This document shows, piece by piece, positions 51,382 through 60,584 of a DNA stretch of 64,000 nt. Below the pieces are notes generated by a model. It ran no database searches. It worked only from the letters and a program-made list of their open reading frames with translations, and was not told the origin of the DNA. The stretch's first letter is position 1; each line of letters starts with the position of its first letter. The DNA comes from Pararhodonellum marinum (GTDB taxonomy: Bacteria; Bacteroidota; Bacteroidia; Cytophagales; Cyclobacteriaceae), in contig NZ_JACEFJ010000016.1 of the NCBI RefSeq assembly GCF_015354735.1, positions 1-64,000 of the forward strand, in the 5' to 3' direction. The translations under genes were made by a program, and so were the position numbers.

Positions 51382-52413
51382 CTAAAAAATATCAAATACT
51401 TTATAATTTTTCTTTAAAATAGTTTGTGTTCCTAGGTGTCTAAATATCCCAAGCGATTTTCTGGTGTAAAATTGTGGAGAACCAATTAATCCCATCAAAA
51501 TCAAAAACGATGATTTAATTTTTTTTTCATAGATGGCAAGGTAAAAGCTGTAAATGGAGTGTTCTGAAATTTTCTCTTTTATATGTCTTTTTTGGCTATT
51601 GTTCATGTATTTCATGAACATTTTTAAGCCATTGACTGTGTTTAGATTCCACTCTAATTTATTAGAAACACGGGATACTCCCTTGTCATGTTTTCTATGC
51701 ACTCCAAAGACTTCCCCATGGTTGTAAAAATCACCAAAAGTCGATAAATACAACCGCATAAATTGGTCGCCACTTTTAGTCAATTTAAGTTCTTTCGGGA
51801 ATTCTACAATGTTTCTATACATCATTGTTAAGGTTGGAACACCTAGGCCAAAAACAGCATCTTTGGAGATTTTTTGACTTTTAAATGATTTTAAATAAAA
51901 ATCTTTTTTATGATAGGAACCTGATAAATCTTGTATTTTAGCATTACCGTAAGTAAGAATGACATCCTCATATCTCTCCAAAAAATCTACTTGTTTTTGC
52001 AACTTAAATGGATCAGTCCAATAATCATCCCCTTCGCATAGCGCTATGTATTTCCCCTTTATCCATGAAAAAAATTCTCTTCTCATGGCAGTTTTGGTTT
52101 GACCATCTTGCCGGTATGAGTTTTCCTTCTGAAAATAAACCTTAATCAAATTCGGGTATTTCTGCTGATACTCCTTAATTATCGTCTGTGTACCGTCTGT
52201 TGAGGCGTCATCATGGATCAACACTTGAACAGGAAAAGTGGTTTTTTGCATCAAAATTCCCTCAATACAATCCCGAATATAATCTTGATGCAGGTAAGCC
52301 ATAGTACGGGTACTTACTATCGGTAAGGCACCTTCTGGCCAGTTTTGGTCAGTAATAGGAATTGGTTCAGGAAGCGGGGTATAGGTATATCTATCTGTTC
52401 TTTTTGAGTTCAT
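51382..52413 (-). CDS. GT2 family glycosyltransferase
   Basis: This 343-residue protein reads LPIVSTRTMAYLHQDYIRDCIEGILMQ near 30-55, VLIHDDASTDGTQ near 64 and metal site CEGDDYWTDPFKLQKQVDFLERY near 125-147. The DDYWTDP...LQ-QVDFL block is shared with the GT2 at 13341-14243. It follows the cyclase-family gene by 17 nt and so connects the metabolic genes at 52-62 kb with the glycan genes. Confidence 0.87.
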   Translation of the reverse strand: MNSKRTDRYTYTPLPEPIPITDQNWPEGALPIVSTRTMAYLHQDYIRDCIEGILMQKTTFPVQVLIHDDASTDGTQTIIKEYQQKYPNLIKVYFQKENSYRQDGQTKTAMRREFFSWIKGKYIALCEGDDYWTDPFKLQKQVDFLERYEDVILTYGNAKIQDLSGSYHKKDFYLKSFKSQKISKDAVFGLGVPTLTMMYRNIVEFPKELKLTKSGDQFMRLYLSTFGDFYNHGEVFGVHRKHDKGVSRVSNKLEWNLNTVNGLKMFMKYMNNSQKRHIKEKISEHSIYSFYLAIYEKKIKSSFLILMGLIGSPQFYTRKSLGIFRHLGTQTILKKNYKVFDIF

Positions 52414-52430
52414 TATCGATTTAAAAAAGT

Positions 52431-53444
52431 TTACACTGTGGCAATTGGGGTAACTGGAGAACCAACGGCTCCAGTAAGTCTAAGGGGTGGTGCGGTCAGA
52501 AGAAATCTTGATCTCCTGTGTGCTTTTAACCATTTCGCCAAATCAGCCAAAAACCACAATTCGCCCAAATGCACCCCTAACCTAAATAAACAGAGCTCAT
52601 GAATGGGGAGGTTGGTGCCTTTTTTTCCTTTGGGCACCTGTTTTCCAACGGCCTCTATAGCCAAATTATCAGAAGCTATTGCAGCAACACCACTGTCCAC
52701 AATCCAATTTAACAATTTGTCATCAAAGCCATCCATCACGGCACAGGCATCTTTGATGGAAGGATCAGGGTTACCTTTCATGCGCATGATCATCTGATCC
52801 AGTCCCGTCCAGAAGCAAAGGATGTCTCCTTTTTCCACCTCTACTTGATCTCGCTCCATGATGCGCATCAGGTCATCATAGCCCACTTCCTTTCTGGGAA
52901 ATTCACCATATTCAGAAAAAAGATCCACCAATACCCCTCTTCCCTGCACACCATGAACGGCCATGTTTTCCATACCCAAGGCTTTGGCTGCTGTTTCATG
53001 TTGGGCATTGATCACTACATCCTCCCCTGCCCTAAAGCCATTGTAATAGACCGGCTGGGGATTTCCATCACCAAAAACATCAAACAAAGCTCCGCGATGC
53101 GCCAAGCTGTCCCATTGGGTAGAATATTGGGTATGCAAAAGGACCACATCGTCTGATCCGATATCGGTATGGTTGGGATCGTTTTGGTTCCACATGTAAT
53201 TGAAGTAAGGGGCATCATTTCGGATAACTGGCTTCAAGACCGGCGGGAACCGTACTTTGTTGATGACTTGACCTCCGGGATAGTCCAAAGGTAGACTTAA
53301 ACAAAATGTTAATCCCTCCTTTACTTCTGCAATTCCCTGCAATACTTTTTGGCCATTGATTAGGTTTAGTCTGCCTAATTGGTCCTCCTCTCCCCAATCT
53401 CCCCAAGTGGAATTATCAGGTCTGATTTTCCAACGTTTCGCCAT
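52431..53444 (-). CDS. Cyclase-family hydrolase (kynurenine formamidase/isatin hydrolase-like)
   Basis: This 337-residue protein is in the PF04199 cyclase family. The metal site is seen as VVLLHTQYSTQWDSLAHRGALFD (about 96-118), a Trp-containing variant of the HxGTHxDxxxH motif. The N-terminus WGDWGEEDQLGRLNLI is typical of the longer members. Enzymes here hydrolyse amide or lactam bonds, or dehydrate/cyclise. The ATG shares one base with the TAA of the lyase gene (TAATG), so translation is coupled. It would act on a small molecule of this operon. Confidence 0.85.
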   Translation of the reverse strand: MAKRWKIRPDNSTWGDWGEEDQLGRLNLINGQKVLQGIAEVKEGLTFCLSLPLDYPGGQVINKVRFPPVLKPVIRNDAPYFNYMWNQNDPNHTDIGSDDVVLLHTQYSTQWDSLAHRGALFDVFGDGNPQPVYYNGFRAGEDVVINAQHETAAKALGMENMAVHGVQGRGVLVDLFSEYGEFPRKEVGYDDLMRIMERDQVEVEKGDILCFWTGLDQMIMRMKGNPDPSIKDACAVMDGFDDKLLNWIVDSGVAAIASDNLAIEAVGKQVPKGKKGTNLPIHELCLFRLGVHLGELWFLADLAKWLKAHRRSRFLLTAPPLRLTGAVGSPVTPIATV

Positions 53445-54793
53445 TAATTCTTACTTTTTTTTAGCACTTCTTCTACCATCAATTTTGAAACACCGACGTA
53501 GTTAATTGGATCAAGCAACTCATCCAATTGCTTAAGGTTGAGAACTTCCATGATTTTGGAATCCTTTAACAATGCATCTCTAAGGCTGATTTTATTTTCA
53601 AAAGCTAGGGATGCAGCAGTATAGACCAGATGGTGTGCTTCCGCTTTGCCCAGTTTTGGAGCTAATCCCATCATCACCGATTCGGCCATTAGCAATCCCC
53701 CTCCTAATTCCAGATTTGCTTTCATGGTCTCTTTACCTACCCACAAATTTTCCAATATAAACCGAGAATGAAAAAGAGACCCGGACATCAATACAAAGGC
53801 TTCAGGAATCACCATCCACTCAATATTCATTTGTCCCACCCCTCTTTCATGTTCCTGTATCATAGCAGTCAATTGGCTTCCTGCCAACTCTCTGAGTCTT
53901 GGTGCAATGGCGATAATAGGTTCACATGAAATCGGATTTCTTTTTTGCGGTAAGGTTGTACTAGCTCCTCTCCCTGCCTCAAAAGGTTCGCTAAGTTCTC
54001 CGATTTCAGACCGCATCAAAATAGCAACCTCATTTGCGATTTTTGCTAAAGTGGCCGATAACAAAGCAAAATAGCTCACAAGCTCCGCCCATCTATCTCT
54101 TGCAGTATGCCAAGTGATGGAAGGCGTTTCCAATCCCAAGTATCCCATCATAATCCGCTGTACTTCCAAACCTTTATCATCCAAGGTGGCAAAGGTCCCT
54201 ACTGCACCGGCACATTGACCTACCAAAAGCCTTGATTTAATTTCGTTAAGTCTTTCCTGATGCCTAAGCAGTTCATCCAGCCAAACTGCTGTTTTATAAC
54301 CAAAGGTAATGGGTGCGGCAAGTTGCTGAAAAGTTCTTCCTGCCATGACAGTATGCATGTGATCCGTACTTAAATCTGACAAAGCTTCTACTATTCCCTT
54401 TAAGTCATTTTCAATAAGCTCCAATCCTTCCTTCATTTGTAACACCGTCCCTGTATCCAAAATATCCTGGGTAGTAGCGCCATAATGAATCCATTTCGCC
54501 GTTTCAGGATCACAGGCTTTATTGAGTTGTTTAACGAAAGGGAGAATTGGAAAACCTACTTTATCAAAATCTGCTTTCATCTCCTCCAAATTGAGGTTTT
54601 CCAATCGGGCAGCATCCTCAATCAGGTTTTCAATTCCATTTGGTATAATCCCAAGCTCGGCTTCTGCTTTGGCCAGGGCTACTTCTGTATCCAACCACTT
54701 TTGAAACCGGTTTTCATCACTGAAAACACCTCTCATAGAGGGTGTACCAAACATGTCTTTATAGTATATGGAATCAATTATTGATGATGGCAT
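53444..54793 (-). CDS. Fumarase/aspartase superfamily lyase (adenylosuccinate lyase/CMLE-like)
   Basis: This 449-residue protein has the three conserved regions: WIHYGATTQDILDTG (about 98-112), AGRTFQQLAAPITFGYK (about 151-167) and the signature loop GRGASTTLPQKRNPISCEPI (about 270-289), with LPQKRNP for the usual MPxKxNP. The best family match is the 3-carboxy-cis,cis-muconate cycloisomerase/adenylosuccinate lyase branch. A housekeeping purB is unlikely here because the context is a small-molecule operon. It probably eliminates or adds across a dicarboxylate. Confidence 0.85.
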   Translation of the reverse strand: MPSSIIDSIYYKDMFGTPSMRGVFSDENRFQKWLDTEVALAKAEAELGIIPNGIENLIEDAARLENLNLEEMKADFDKVGFPILPFVKQLNKACDPETAKWIHYGATTQDILDTGTVLQMKEGLELIENDLKGIVEALSDLSTDHMHTVMAGRTFQQLAAPITFGYKTAVWLDELLRHQERLNEIKSRLLVGQCAGAVGTFATLDDKGLEVQRIMMGYLGLETPSITWHTARDRWAELVSYFALLSATLAKIANEVAILMRSEIGELSEPFEAGRGASTTLPQKRNPISCEPIIAIAPRLRELAGSQLTAMIQEHERGVGQMNIEWMVIPEAFVLMSGSLFHSRFILENLWVGKETMKANLELGGGLLMAESVMMGLAPKLGKAEAHHLVYTAASLAFENKISLRDALLKDSKIMEVLNLKQLDELLDPINYVGVSKLMVEEVLKKSKN

Positions 54794-54837
54794 TAAAAAT
54801 AAGTTAGGTTATGATGTTATAGTAATTATTTACTCTG

Positions 54838-56073
54838 TTATTGAATGTAGATACTTCTCTTAGTTATATCCTCATTCTTGTCATCCAATATTTTTATTTT
54901 TGAAATGGCTGTCTCAATTTTACTGTCTAATTCTGAAAAGGTCTCTCCTGACACAATAAATGAACCCAATCTGTTACCGCTTGCCATTTCGCTAGTGATC
55001 TGATAATTCCTATTCTTAAACAAACTGTACGAATCGATGATTTTGTTTTCTTGCAGTTCTTCGAGGCCAACAATAGAATCAAGTATGCCAGGATAGGCAT
55101 ATAAATAAATATCAGCACATTTCGTTTGAGGAGATTGATAGGTATAATTGATGGGTTCTCCCAAAAAAGATTGTATGGATACATTTAAGACATCAACTCC
55201 AGTCAGCATTTCTATTATTTTATAATTCTCACCCCCTCCCACTCTAGGGGCAAACTCAATTACAAATATTTCATCGCCACGAACTATCGCCTGCATAAAA
55301 AACATCGTATTGTTTAATCCAAAAGCATCTTTAATTTTTATTGCTATTTCTCGCGCTTTTTTTGATACATGCTGATCAATATCTGCCGGCCAATAGGAGC
55401 CTATTATCTGCTGAACGTCTTTTTCATCAGAAAGTATTTTTCTTCTTTCCCTGGTCATGATGATCTGCACATCATCATTTTTTATGACACAATCAACACC
55501 AATTTCCTTTCCTTCAATATATTCTTCAATTAAGAATTTCCCATCCCTGCTAATCTTAAAGGCAATATTGGCGGCATTCAAAAGTTCAGCACTATTATCA
55601 ACTTTTCTGACACCTTTTGAGCTGTTACTATCTGAAGGTTTAACAATTAAAGGAAAGCTCAACTCTAAATCGTCAATGGCCTCAATTGATTCAAAAGTTT
55701 TAAATTTAGCTGTAGGTATATTATTTTCTATTAATACCTTCTTCATTAAAGTTTTATTGGATACCAACAGAGCTGTTTTAAAGCTATATGGGGAAAATAA
55801 TTTCATGTGCTCTGCTACATAACAGGCTGTGACGTTTGCTTGATCTATACAGGCGCTTATTACTAAATCAGCATGTTTATCTTTTGATATCTCCAGGACT
55901 TTTTCTTTATCAAGAGTGCTTTCACGAATATGTTCGTCTGAATTGATTAAGGCAGGTGCATTTTCCAAAAAATCAATTAAAATGGTATGATAATCCCGTT
56001 CCTTTAATTTATTGATTAAACTTTTGTGCGGATAGGTTCCCCCTAAAACAATGGCAACAGATTGATTCTCCAT
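54838..56073 (-). CDS. ATP-grasp carboxylate-amine ligase
   Basis: This 411-residue protein has VAIVLGGTYPHKSLINKLKERDYHTILIDF (6-35), a PurK-like nucleotide pocket, and FPLIVKPSDSNSSKGVRKV (about 134-152) as the ATP loop. The metal site FVIEFAPRVGGGENYKIIEMLTGVDV (about 260-285) is as in carnosine-synthase/PurT-like ligases. It likely joins an amino acid and a carboxylic acid. It lies between the lyase and the TPP enzyme with 12-44 bp gaps, so it belongs to the same operon. Confidence 0.85.
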   Translation of the reverse strand: MENQSVAIVLGGTYPHKSLINKLKERDYHTILIDFLENAPALINSDEHIRESTLDKEKVLEISKDKHADLVISACIDQANVTACYVAEHMKLFSPYSFKTALLVSNKTLMKKVLIENNIPTAKFKTFESIEAIDDLELSFPLIVKPSDSNSSKGVRKVDNSAELLNAANIAFKISRDGKFLIEEYIEGKEIGVDCVIKNDDVQIIMTRERRKILSDEKDVQQIIGSYWPADIDQHVSKKAREIAIKIKDAFGLNNTMFFMQAIVRGDEIFVIEFAPRVGGGENYKIIEMLTGVDVLNVSIQSFLGEPINYTYQSPQTKCADIYLYAYPGILDSIVGLEELQENKIIDSYSLFKNRNYQITSEMASGNRLGSFIVSGETFSELDSKIETAISKIKILDDKNEDITKRSIYIQ

Positions 56074-56085
56074 CAGGCTTCCGAA

Positions 56086-57222
56086 TTAATTAAAAAAGGA
56101 ATATTTCAGTTTTTCTTTCTGTTCCTGTGGAACAATTACAAGTGGCGGCAAGTCTTTTCTCATGCCTTTCCTAATTTTAATCTCCAGAAAAGCTGCCTTT
56201 TCTCTATTGTTGGAAAGATGCTCAAGGTGATCGATAAGTGTCTTTTTATTCGCGATCACTTCTTTAACACATGAATATCCCATATCCTTTGCTATTTCAT
56301 TCACATTTATTTTTCCGGTAACCGCGTTTTGTCCACCAACTGATTCATGTACTCCATTATTCAAAACAATGTGAATTAAACTTTCAAGCCCTTTTGATTG
56401 TCCAATTACCGCCATGGCTCCCATATGCATAATTGCTGAGGCATCTCCGTCAAGACATACCACAAGCCTTTGTTTTTGACCAAGTGCGATGCCCGCGGCG
56501 ATACTGGAAGTATGTCCCATTGCCCCCACATTCAGAAAATCATTTTCATGCCCTTCACCTCTTAGCCTTCTTACCTCGTACAATTCACGGGTAGCTCTGC
56601 CGGTTGCTGCCACATAAATTGTATCTGAAGGCAACGTTTCCACTATTGAGTGAATGGCTTCTTCCCTACTCATTAAATCAGTCCGATCTTCAAATCCACT
56701 TTTTTCTCCTCTCTCCAGAACCCCTTTTGGAACCAAGAGCGCTACGGGACCACCAATTGATCTTGCTTTAGCGACGGCCCATTGTATACTTCCTTGAACA
56801 TCCTCAAAATTATGGGATAATTTTTTCCAAGGGATATCCAAATCATCCATTAAAATCGGAGTAAGTTGTCCTTGCTTAGTATGTTGAGGATGGTCTTTGA
56901 CACCAGGTTCTCCCCTCCAGCCTATCAGTAAAATCATTGGGATGCCATATACGCTTTGATGGGTGAGGGATATCAAAGGGTTAATGGCATTGCCTATGCC
57001 GGAGTTTTGCATGTACACCAAAGGGATGGTATCTGTAACCAAATGATAGCCGGAAGCCAACGCAATGGCATTTCCCTCATTTGCTGCCAAAACATGCTTT
57101 TCTTGGGGCCATTTTTCTTCTACATATAAGCAAAAATCATTCAATAAGGTATCAGGAACTCCGGATAGAAATTCAATATTATGGTCTTTCAATAACCTGG
57201 CAAAGTTGTTCAGATCAATCAT
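56086..57222 (-). CDS. Phosphonopyruvate decarboxylase-like TPP enzyme
   Basis: This 378-residue TPP-dependent decarboxylase is of the Ppd/AepY type (phosphonopyruvate to phosphonoacetaldehyde) or the related sulfopyruvate decarboxylase. The N-terminal PYR domain has FLSGVPDTLLNDF (18-30), the activating Glu49 in AANEGNAIALASGYH and VYMQNSGIGNAINPL (70-84). The C-terminal PP domain has VGAMGHTSSIAAGIALG, VVCLDGDASAIMHMG and LNNGVHESVGGQNAV, close to the Ppd pattern. Ppd usually needs a PEP mutase gene next door; none is visible in this window. It may therefore act on another 2-oxo acid, or the mutase is elsewhere. Confidence 0.85.
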   Translation of the reverse strand: MIDLNNFARLLKDHNIEFLSGVPDTLLNDFCLYVEEKWPQEKHVLAANEGNAIALASGYHLVTDTIPLVYMQNSGIGNAINPLISLTHQSVYGIPMILLIGWRGEPGVKDHPQHTKQGQLTPILMDDLDIPWKKLSHNFEDVQGSIQWAVAKARSIGGPVALLVPKGVLERGEKSGFEDRTDLMSREEAIHSIVETLPSDTIYVAATGRATRELYEVRRLRGEGHENDFLNVGAMGHTSSIAAGIALGQKQRLVVCLDGDASAIMHMGAMAVIGQSKGLESLIHIVLNNGVHESVGGQNAVTGKINVNEIAKDMGYSCVKEVIANKKTLIDHLEHLSNNREKAAFLEIKIRKGMRKDLPPLVIVPQEQKEKLKYSFFN

Positions 57223-57227
57223 GTGTT

Positions 57228-58577
57228 TTAGTTTAATAAGAAATAAAGCCTGTCAATATTTGACTCAATTGACCATATTGCATCAATGGTTTTCTCGATT
57301 TTATCTTTTTGACAACCTGCAAAATTGCTTAAGTCTACAAATTTTTGGGTAAGTTCATGATCACTCAGTGGATTTTCAGGCTCACCTTTAGGGAATTCAA
57401 CTAAATTAGAATAAATTTTCCCACTGTTTAATTCGATTTCAAGGGCCGCAATGCTTTTTTCAGGAAAGGCTTGAGAATACTCCGGATCAGCAATTACAAT
57501 CACTTTTTGTGTTAGTACCTTAATCGCTTCATCATGGATGAATTTTTCAGAGAATTCATTAATTCCAGCTTTTTTGTTATAGATGGAAGTTGCCACTGAA
57601 TAAGGAATACTCATTTTTGCTGAGGAAACATTGGGTACTAGAATGTGATCATGGGTATGAACTGCCAAATCATAGGTCCGAACGGTAACCTTCTGGATTT
57701 CCACATTTTGGAGATCTTGTTTTATACTCAGATCAATAGCGGCTTCAATGGCTGGATGGCAATACCTACAAGCAGCATAGGGTTTGATATAAATATCATG
57801 TATGGCATAATTACCATGTGAAGGTATTAATTTTTCAAGATCGTAACTGCCAGCTTTCATTTCAAAAAATCCTCTGGATCCACCCAAGGCATTGTCCGGA
57901 CCTTCGATGCCTGCTTCTGCGATCAAAAATGCAGTTAGACCTGCTCTTGCAGCGTTCCCAACGTTATATGGTTTCAACTGGGAAGCATCTTCAATTGCTT
58001 TTAAGGAGCCGCCTGCACTGATAATAGAAGCAGAAATGGAATTTTTGAGTATTTCTTTCGATGAACCAGTCATGACCGCAAGTCCCACCGCAGCCCCAAC
58101 TGCACCAATTGTCCCAGTTGCATGATACCCTTTTTTCTTATGAAAGGGCTGGACAGAGTTTGCCAAGCAAATCGTTGCTTCATATCCCGCAATGATTCCT
58201 TTCAATACATGCTCTCCCGAGATGTTTCTACTTTTTGCGATTGCCAACAAAGAGGATATAACAGGTGTTCCAGGATGTACAATGCCAGAGTTGATGCCGT
58301 CATCAAGTTCTGCAACATGCGAAACAAACCCATTTAGGAAAGCCGCTGAATCTGGGCTTTTGTTCATGCCAAAACCGATGATCGGTGATCCTGAATCGAC
58401 ATTTGGAAACTGAGAAATTAATTTGATCGCTTTATTTCCTAGTAACCCTTTTCCGGCATAAACCACACTCAAATAATCCAATAAACATCTTTTTGCTTGA
58501 TGCGCTGTTTTTAGATCAGGAATAGCATAGCTTTTTTCATAAAGATAGTCAACAAATTGATCTGTGATATTCTCCAT
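57228..58577 (-). CDS. MmgE/PrpD family dehydratase
   Basis: This 449-residue protein has family landmarks RCLLDYLSVVYAGKG, NGFVSHVAELDDGINSGIVHPGTPV (about 83-107), YHATGTIGAVGAAVGLAVM near 150 and KPYAACRYCHPAIEAAIDL near 262. PrpD dehydrates 2-methylcitrate; related enzymes act on cis-aconitate and other acids. This one probably handles a carboxylate made by the HpcH/HpaI lyase of the same operon. It is five bases from the TPP gene. Confidence 0.88.
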   Translation of the reverse strand: MENITDQFVDYLYEKSYAIPDLKTAHQAKRCLLDYLSVVYAGKGLLGNKAIKLISQFPNVDSGSPIIGFGMNKSPDSAAFLNGFVSHVAELDDGINSGIVHPGTPVISSLLAIAKSRNISGEHVLKGIIAGYEATICLANSVQPFHKKKGYHATGTIGAVGAAVGLAVMTGSSKEILKNSISASIISAGGSLKAIEDASQLKPYNVGNAARAGLTAFLIAEAGIEGPDNALGGSRGFFEMKAGSYDLEKLIPSHGNYAIHDIYIKPYAACRYCHPAIEAAIDLSIKQDLQNVEIQKVTVRTYDLAVHTHDHILVPNVSSAKMSIPYSVATSIYNKKAGINEFSEKFIHDEAIKVLTQKVIVIADPEYSQAFPEKSIAALEIELNSGKIYSNLVEFPKGEPENPLSDHELTQKFVDLSNFAGCQKDKIEKTIDAIWSIESNIDRLYFLLN

Positions 58578-58587
58578 TAAATTGAGG

Positions 58588-59538
58588 TTACTTGGAATTA
58601 TGGTAATAAAAATACTCAGGGCTTTCTAACATTGCGTTTTCCCATGCTAGGTTGAAAGCCTCCACTATATTTTCTGGTAAATCATCTGATTTTGCGGCCT
58701 CTAAATTGAATTTAAACTGTTCCATTGAGGATGCACCTATCAATATGGCATCATCAAATTCCTCATTCAAAAATGAATGGTGAACTAACCATCGATAAGC
58801 AGCTTCTGCAGGCTTAATACCTGATTCGTTGCATTCCTTGCTGATATGCATAATGGCATCAAAATAAGATTTTTTCCAATATCGCTTTCTATAGCTTTCC
58901 AGCCTCGAAAACCTTCCTTTTTCAGGATCGGCATCATAATTAAGTTGCTTGCCTGTCAACAATCCACCCGCCAAAGGATTGAAAGCATAGAATTTAATTT
59001 TGAATTCATGAAGACAAGAAAATAATTCATTTTCTACTTTGCGGCTGATTCCATTATAAAGCCCTTGGTAGACTATGGGTTTTGGCCAACCGTTTTCATC
59101 ACAAACATGCCAACAATGTGCAACAAGCCATGCGGGGAAATTACTTAAACCCACCGATCCAATGCTATTTTCTTCGTGAAGTAATGCACAGGCTTCAAGA
59201 CTTTCTTCAATGGGTGTATTGGCATCCGGCATATGAAGGTATAGAATATCCACTTTATCAAGCTTCATTCGTTCAAGTGATTCATGGCACTGCATCCGAA
59301 TTGCTGCTTTGTCAAGTCTTCCTGTGATCCTTGGGTTGGCTTTGGTCGCGATAGAAAAAGTGTTTCGGTTTAAATTGGGAAGTATTTTACCCAACATGCT
59401 CTCTGTGTCCCCATGATTATACACATATGCTGTATCAATTTCAGCATTGCCTTGATCCAAAAAGTATCGAACCATATCTGTGGCTTCAAATAAATCAACC
59501 TGTGGTCCAAAATTCATTGTGCCTAATACAACTTTCAT
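58588..59538 (-). CDS. Aldo-keto reductase
   Basis: This 316-residue protein has the AKR7-like start VVLGTMNFGPQVD and catalytic residues in IDTAYVYNHGDTESMLGKIL (Asp near 36, Tyr near 40), ATKANP (Lys) and DILYLHMPD (His). The C-terminal ILIGASSMEQFKFNLEA (about 270-286) binds NADPH. It would reduce an aldehyde or ketone, plausibly the aldehyde formed by the TPP enzyme. It lies 10 nt before the PrpD-like gene. Confidence 0.88.
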   Translation of the reverse strand: MKVVLGTMNFGPQVDLFEATDMVRYFLDQGNAEIDTAYVYNHGDTESMLGKILPNLNRNTFSIATKANPRITGRLDKAAIRMQCHESLERMKLDKVDILYLHMPDANTPIEESLEACALLHEENSIGSVGLSNFPAWLVAHCWHVCDENGWPKPIVYQGLYNGISRKVENELFSCLHEFKIKFYAFNPLAGGLLTGKQLNYDADPEKGRFSRLESYRKRYWKKSYFDAIMHISKECNESGIKPAEAAYRWLVHHSFLNEEFDDAILIGASSMEQFKFNLEAAKSDDLPENIVEAFNLAWENAMLESPEYFYYHNSK

Positions 59539-59563
59539 ACATCAATCATTTAATTCTGAAAAT

Positions 59564-60457
59564 TTATTTTATGGAACCTTTTGGCGATGATGTAGCCTCA
59601 GCGTAATAAGTATCAATCATTCTCTTTACCAAACTGACCTGTTTGGCCCTTTGTCTAGCATCAGCTTCGGTGGTTTCCCAACTGTGATTTTTAGCCACTG
59701 ATCCACCTGTCTTTAAATATATTGGGGAGGCCACTCTTATCATTTCAGGTACCTCATAATGCCTGATAAAACCACCGGTAGAAGCAGGATTTTCTGTATG
59801 AATATCAATGGGTAAATCAATGGCCTGACGTAGAGATGCTAACATCGGTAACTGTATATCGCGAACAGGATTGATTGAATTTGCCCCTATTTGCTCTAAA
59901 AGTTTGCCTGAGCAGGGATTACCATGCCCTGTGTGTGCTGAAACTTTGAATTTACATTCTGACGGTATCTCACCAGCTTTTCGCATTTCATTGAACACCC
60001 ATAAACTACCCTCATCATAAACTAAAAAGGAAAAGCATCCCAATTGAACCGCTCTTCTAATTTCCTCCATAGCACGGACAATCTGCTCCTGCCCACGCAG
60101 TCTATATCCCATACGCTGGCCTTCAGGGGTATTTACCGAAGCGCTGGTATCAGTCGTGGCTCTTGGTCCCACTGCCAATACCAATTCAACCTGATGGTCC
60201 TTTGCCAATTGTACCATTTTTGAGATTTCTGCATCAGTCAACATCATGATACCCTTTGTTTGGGTAACTCGGTGGATCACCAAGTCAAGTTTGTTCACCT
60301 CTTCCAGAAGCGCCTTCATGGCTACTGGGCCCTGAATTCCTGGAACTTCAAACCTATATTGCGCTCCGTCAGGAAACCGCTTATCAGACGATGGTAGGTT
60401 GAAAGCATCCCCATCTGGCATACCTATTTTTCGTAAAAATGCTCTACTCTCTTTCAT
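59564..60457 (-). CDS. TIM-barrel protein of uncertain family (possibly U32-like)
   Basis: This 297-residue protein looks like an (alpha/beta)8 barrel: FLVYDEGSLWVFNEM, FKVSAHTGHGNPCSGKLLEQIGANSINPVRDIQLPMLASL, PIDIHTENPASTGGFIRHYEVPEMIRVASPIYLKTGG. I do not recognise a firm family; peptidase-U32-like barrels are one candidate. The first ~40 residues are not part of the barrel pattern. It is next to the HpcH/HpaI gene and the aldo-keto reductase in one operon, so it should act on the same small molecule. Confidence 0.65.
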   Translation of the reverse strand: MKESRAFLRKIGMPDGDAFNLPSSDKRFPDGAQYRFEVPGIQGPVAMKALLEEVNKLDLVIHRVTQTKGIMMLTDAEISKMVQLAKDHQVELVLAVGPRATTDTSASVNTPEGQRMGYRLRGQEQIVRAMEEIRRAVQLGCFSFLVYDEGSLWVFNEMRKAGEIPSECKFKVSAHTGHGNPCSGKLLEQIGANSINPVRDIQLPMLASLRQAIDLPIDIHTENPASTGGFIRHYEVPEMIRVASPIYLKTGGSVAKNHSWETTEADARQRAKQVSLVKRMIDTYYAEATSSPKGSIK

Positions 60458-60584
60458 TTTTAGGTTAATGTGTTAAATTGAAATGGTTGTATTAAAAAAC
60501 TATGATTCTGAATTGAAATTGAAAAATTTAGTAAGGCTATTTTCTTTCTCTAACTTTTGGAATAGATTTAGTCCTGCTCATTTT

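Noticed and set aside
53444-54793. Housekeeping adenylosuccinate lyase (purB)
   Set aside because: The context is a dedicated small-molecule operon, and the signature loop LPQKRNP and family traits point to the CMLE-like branch.
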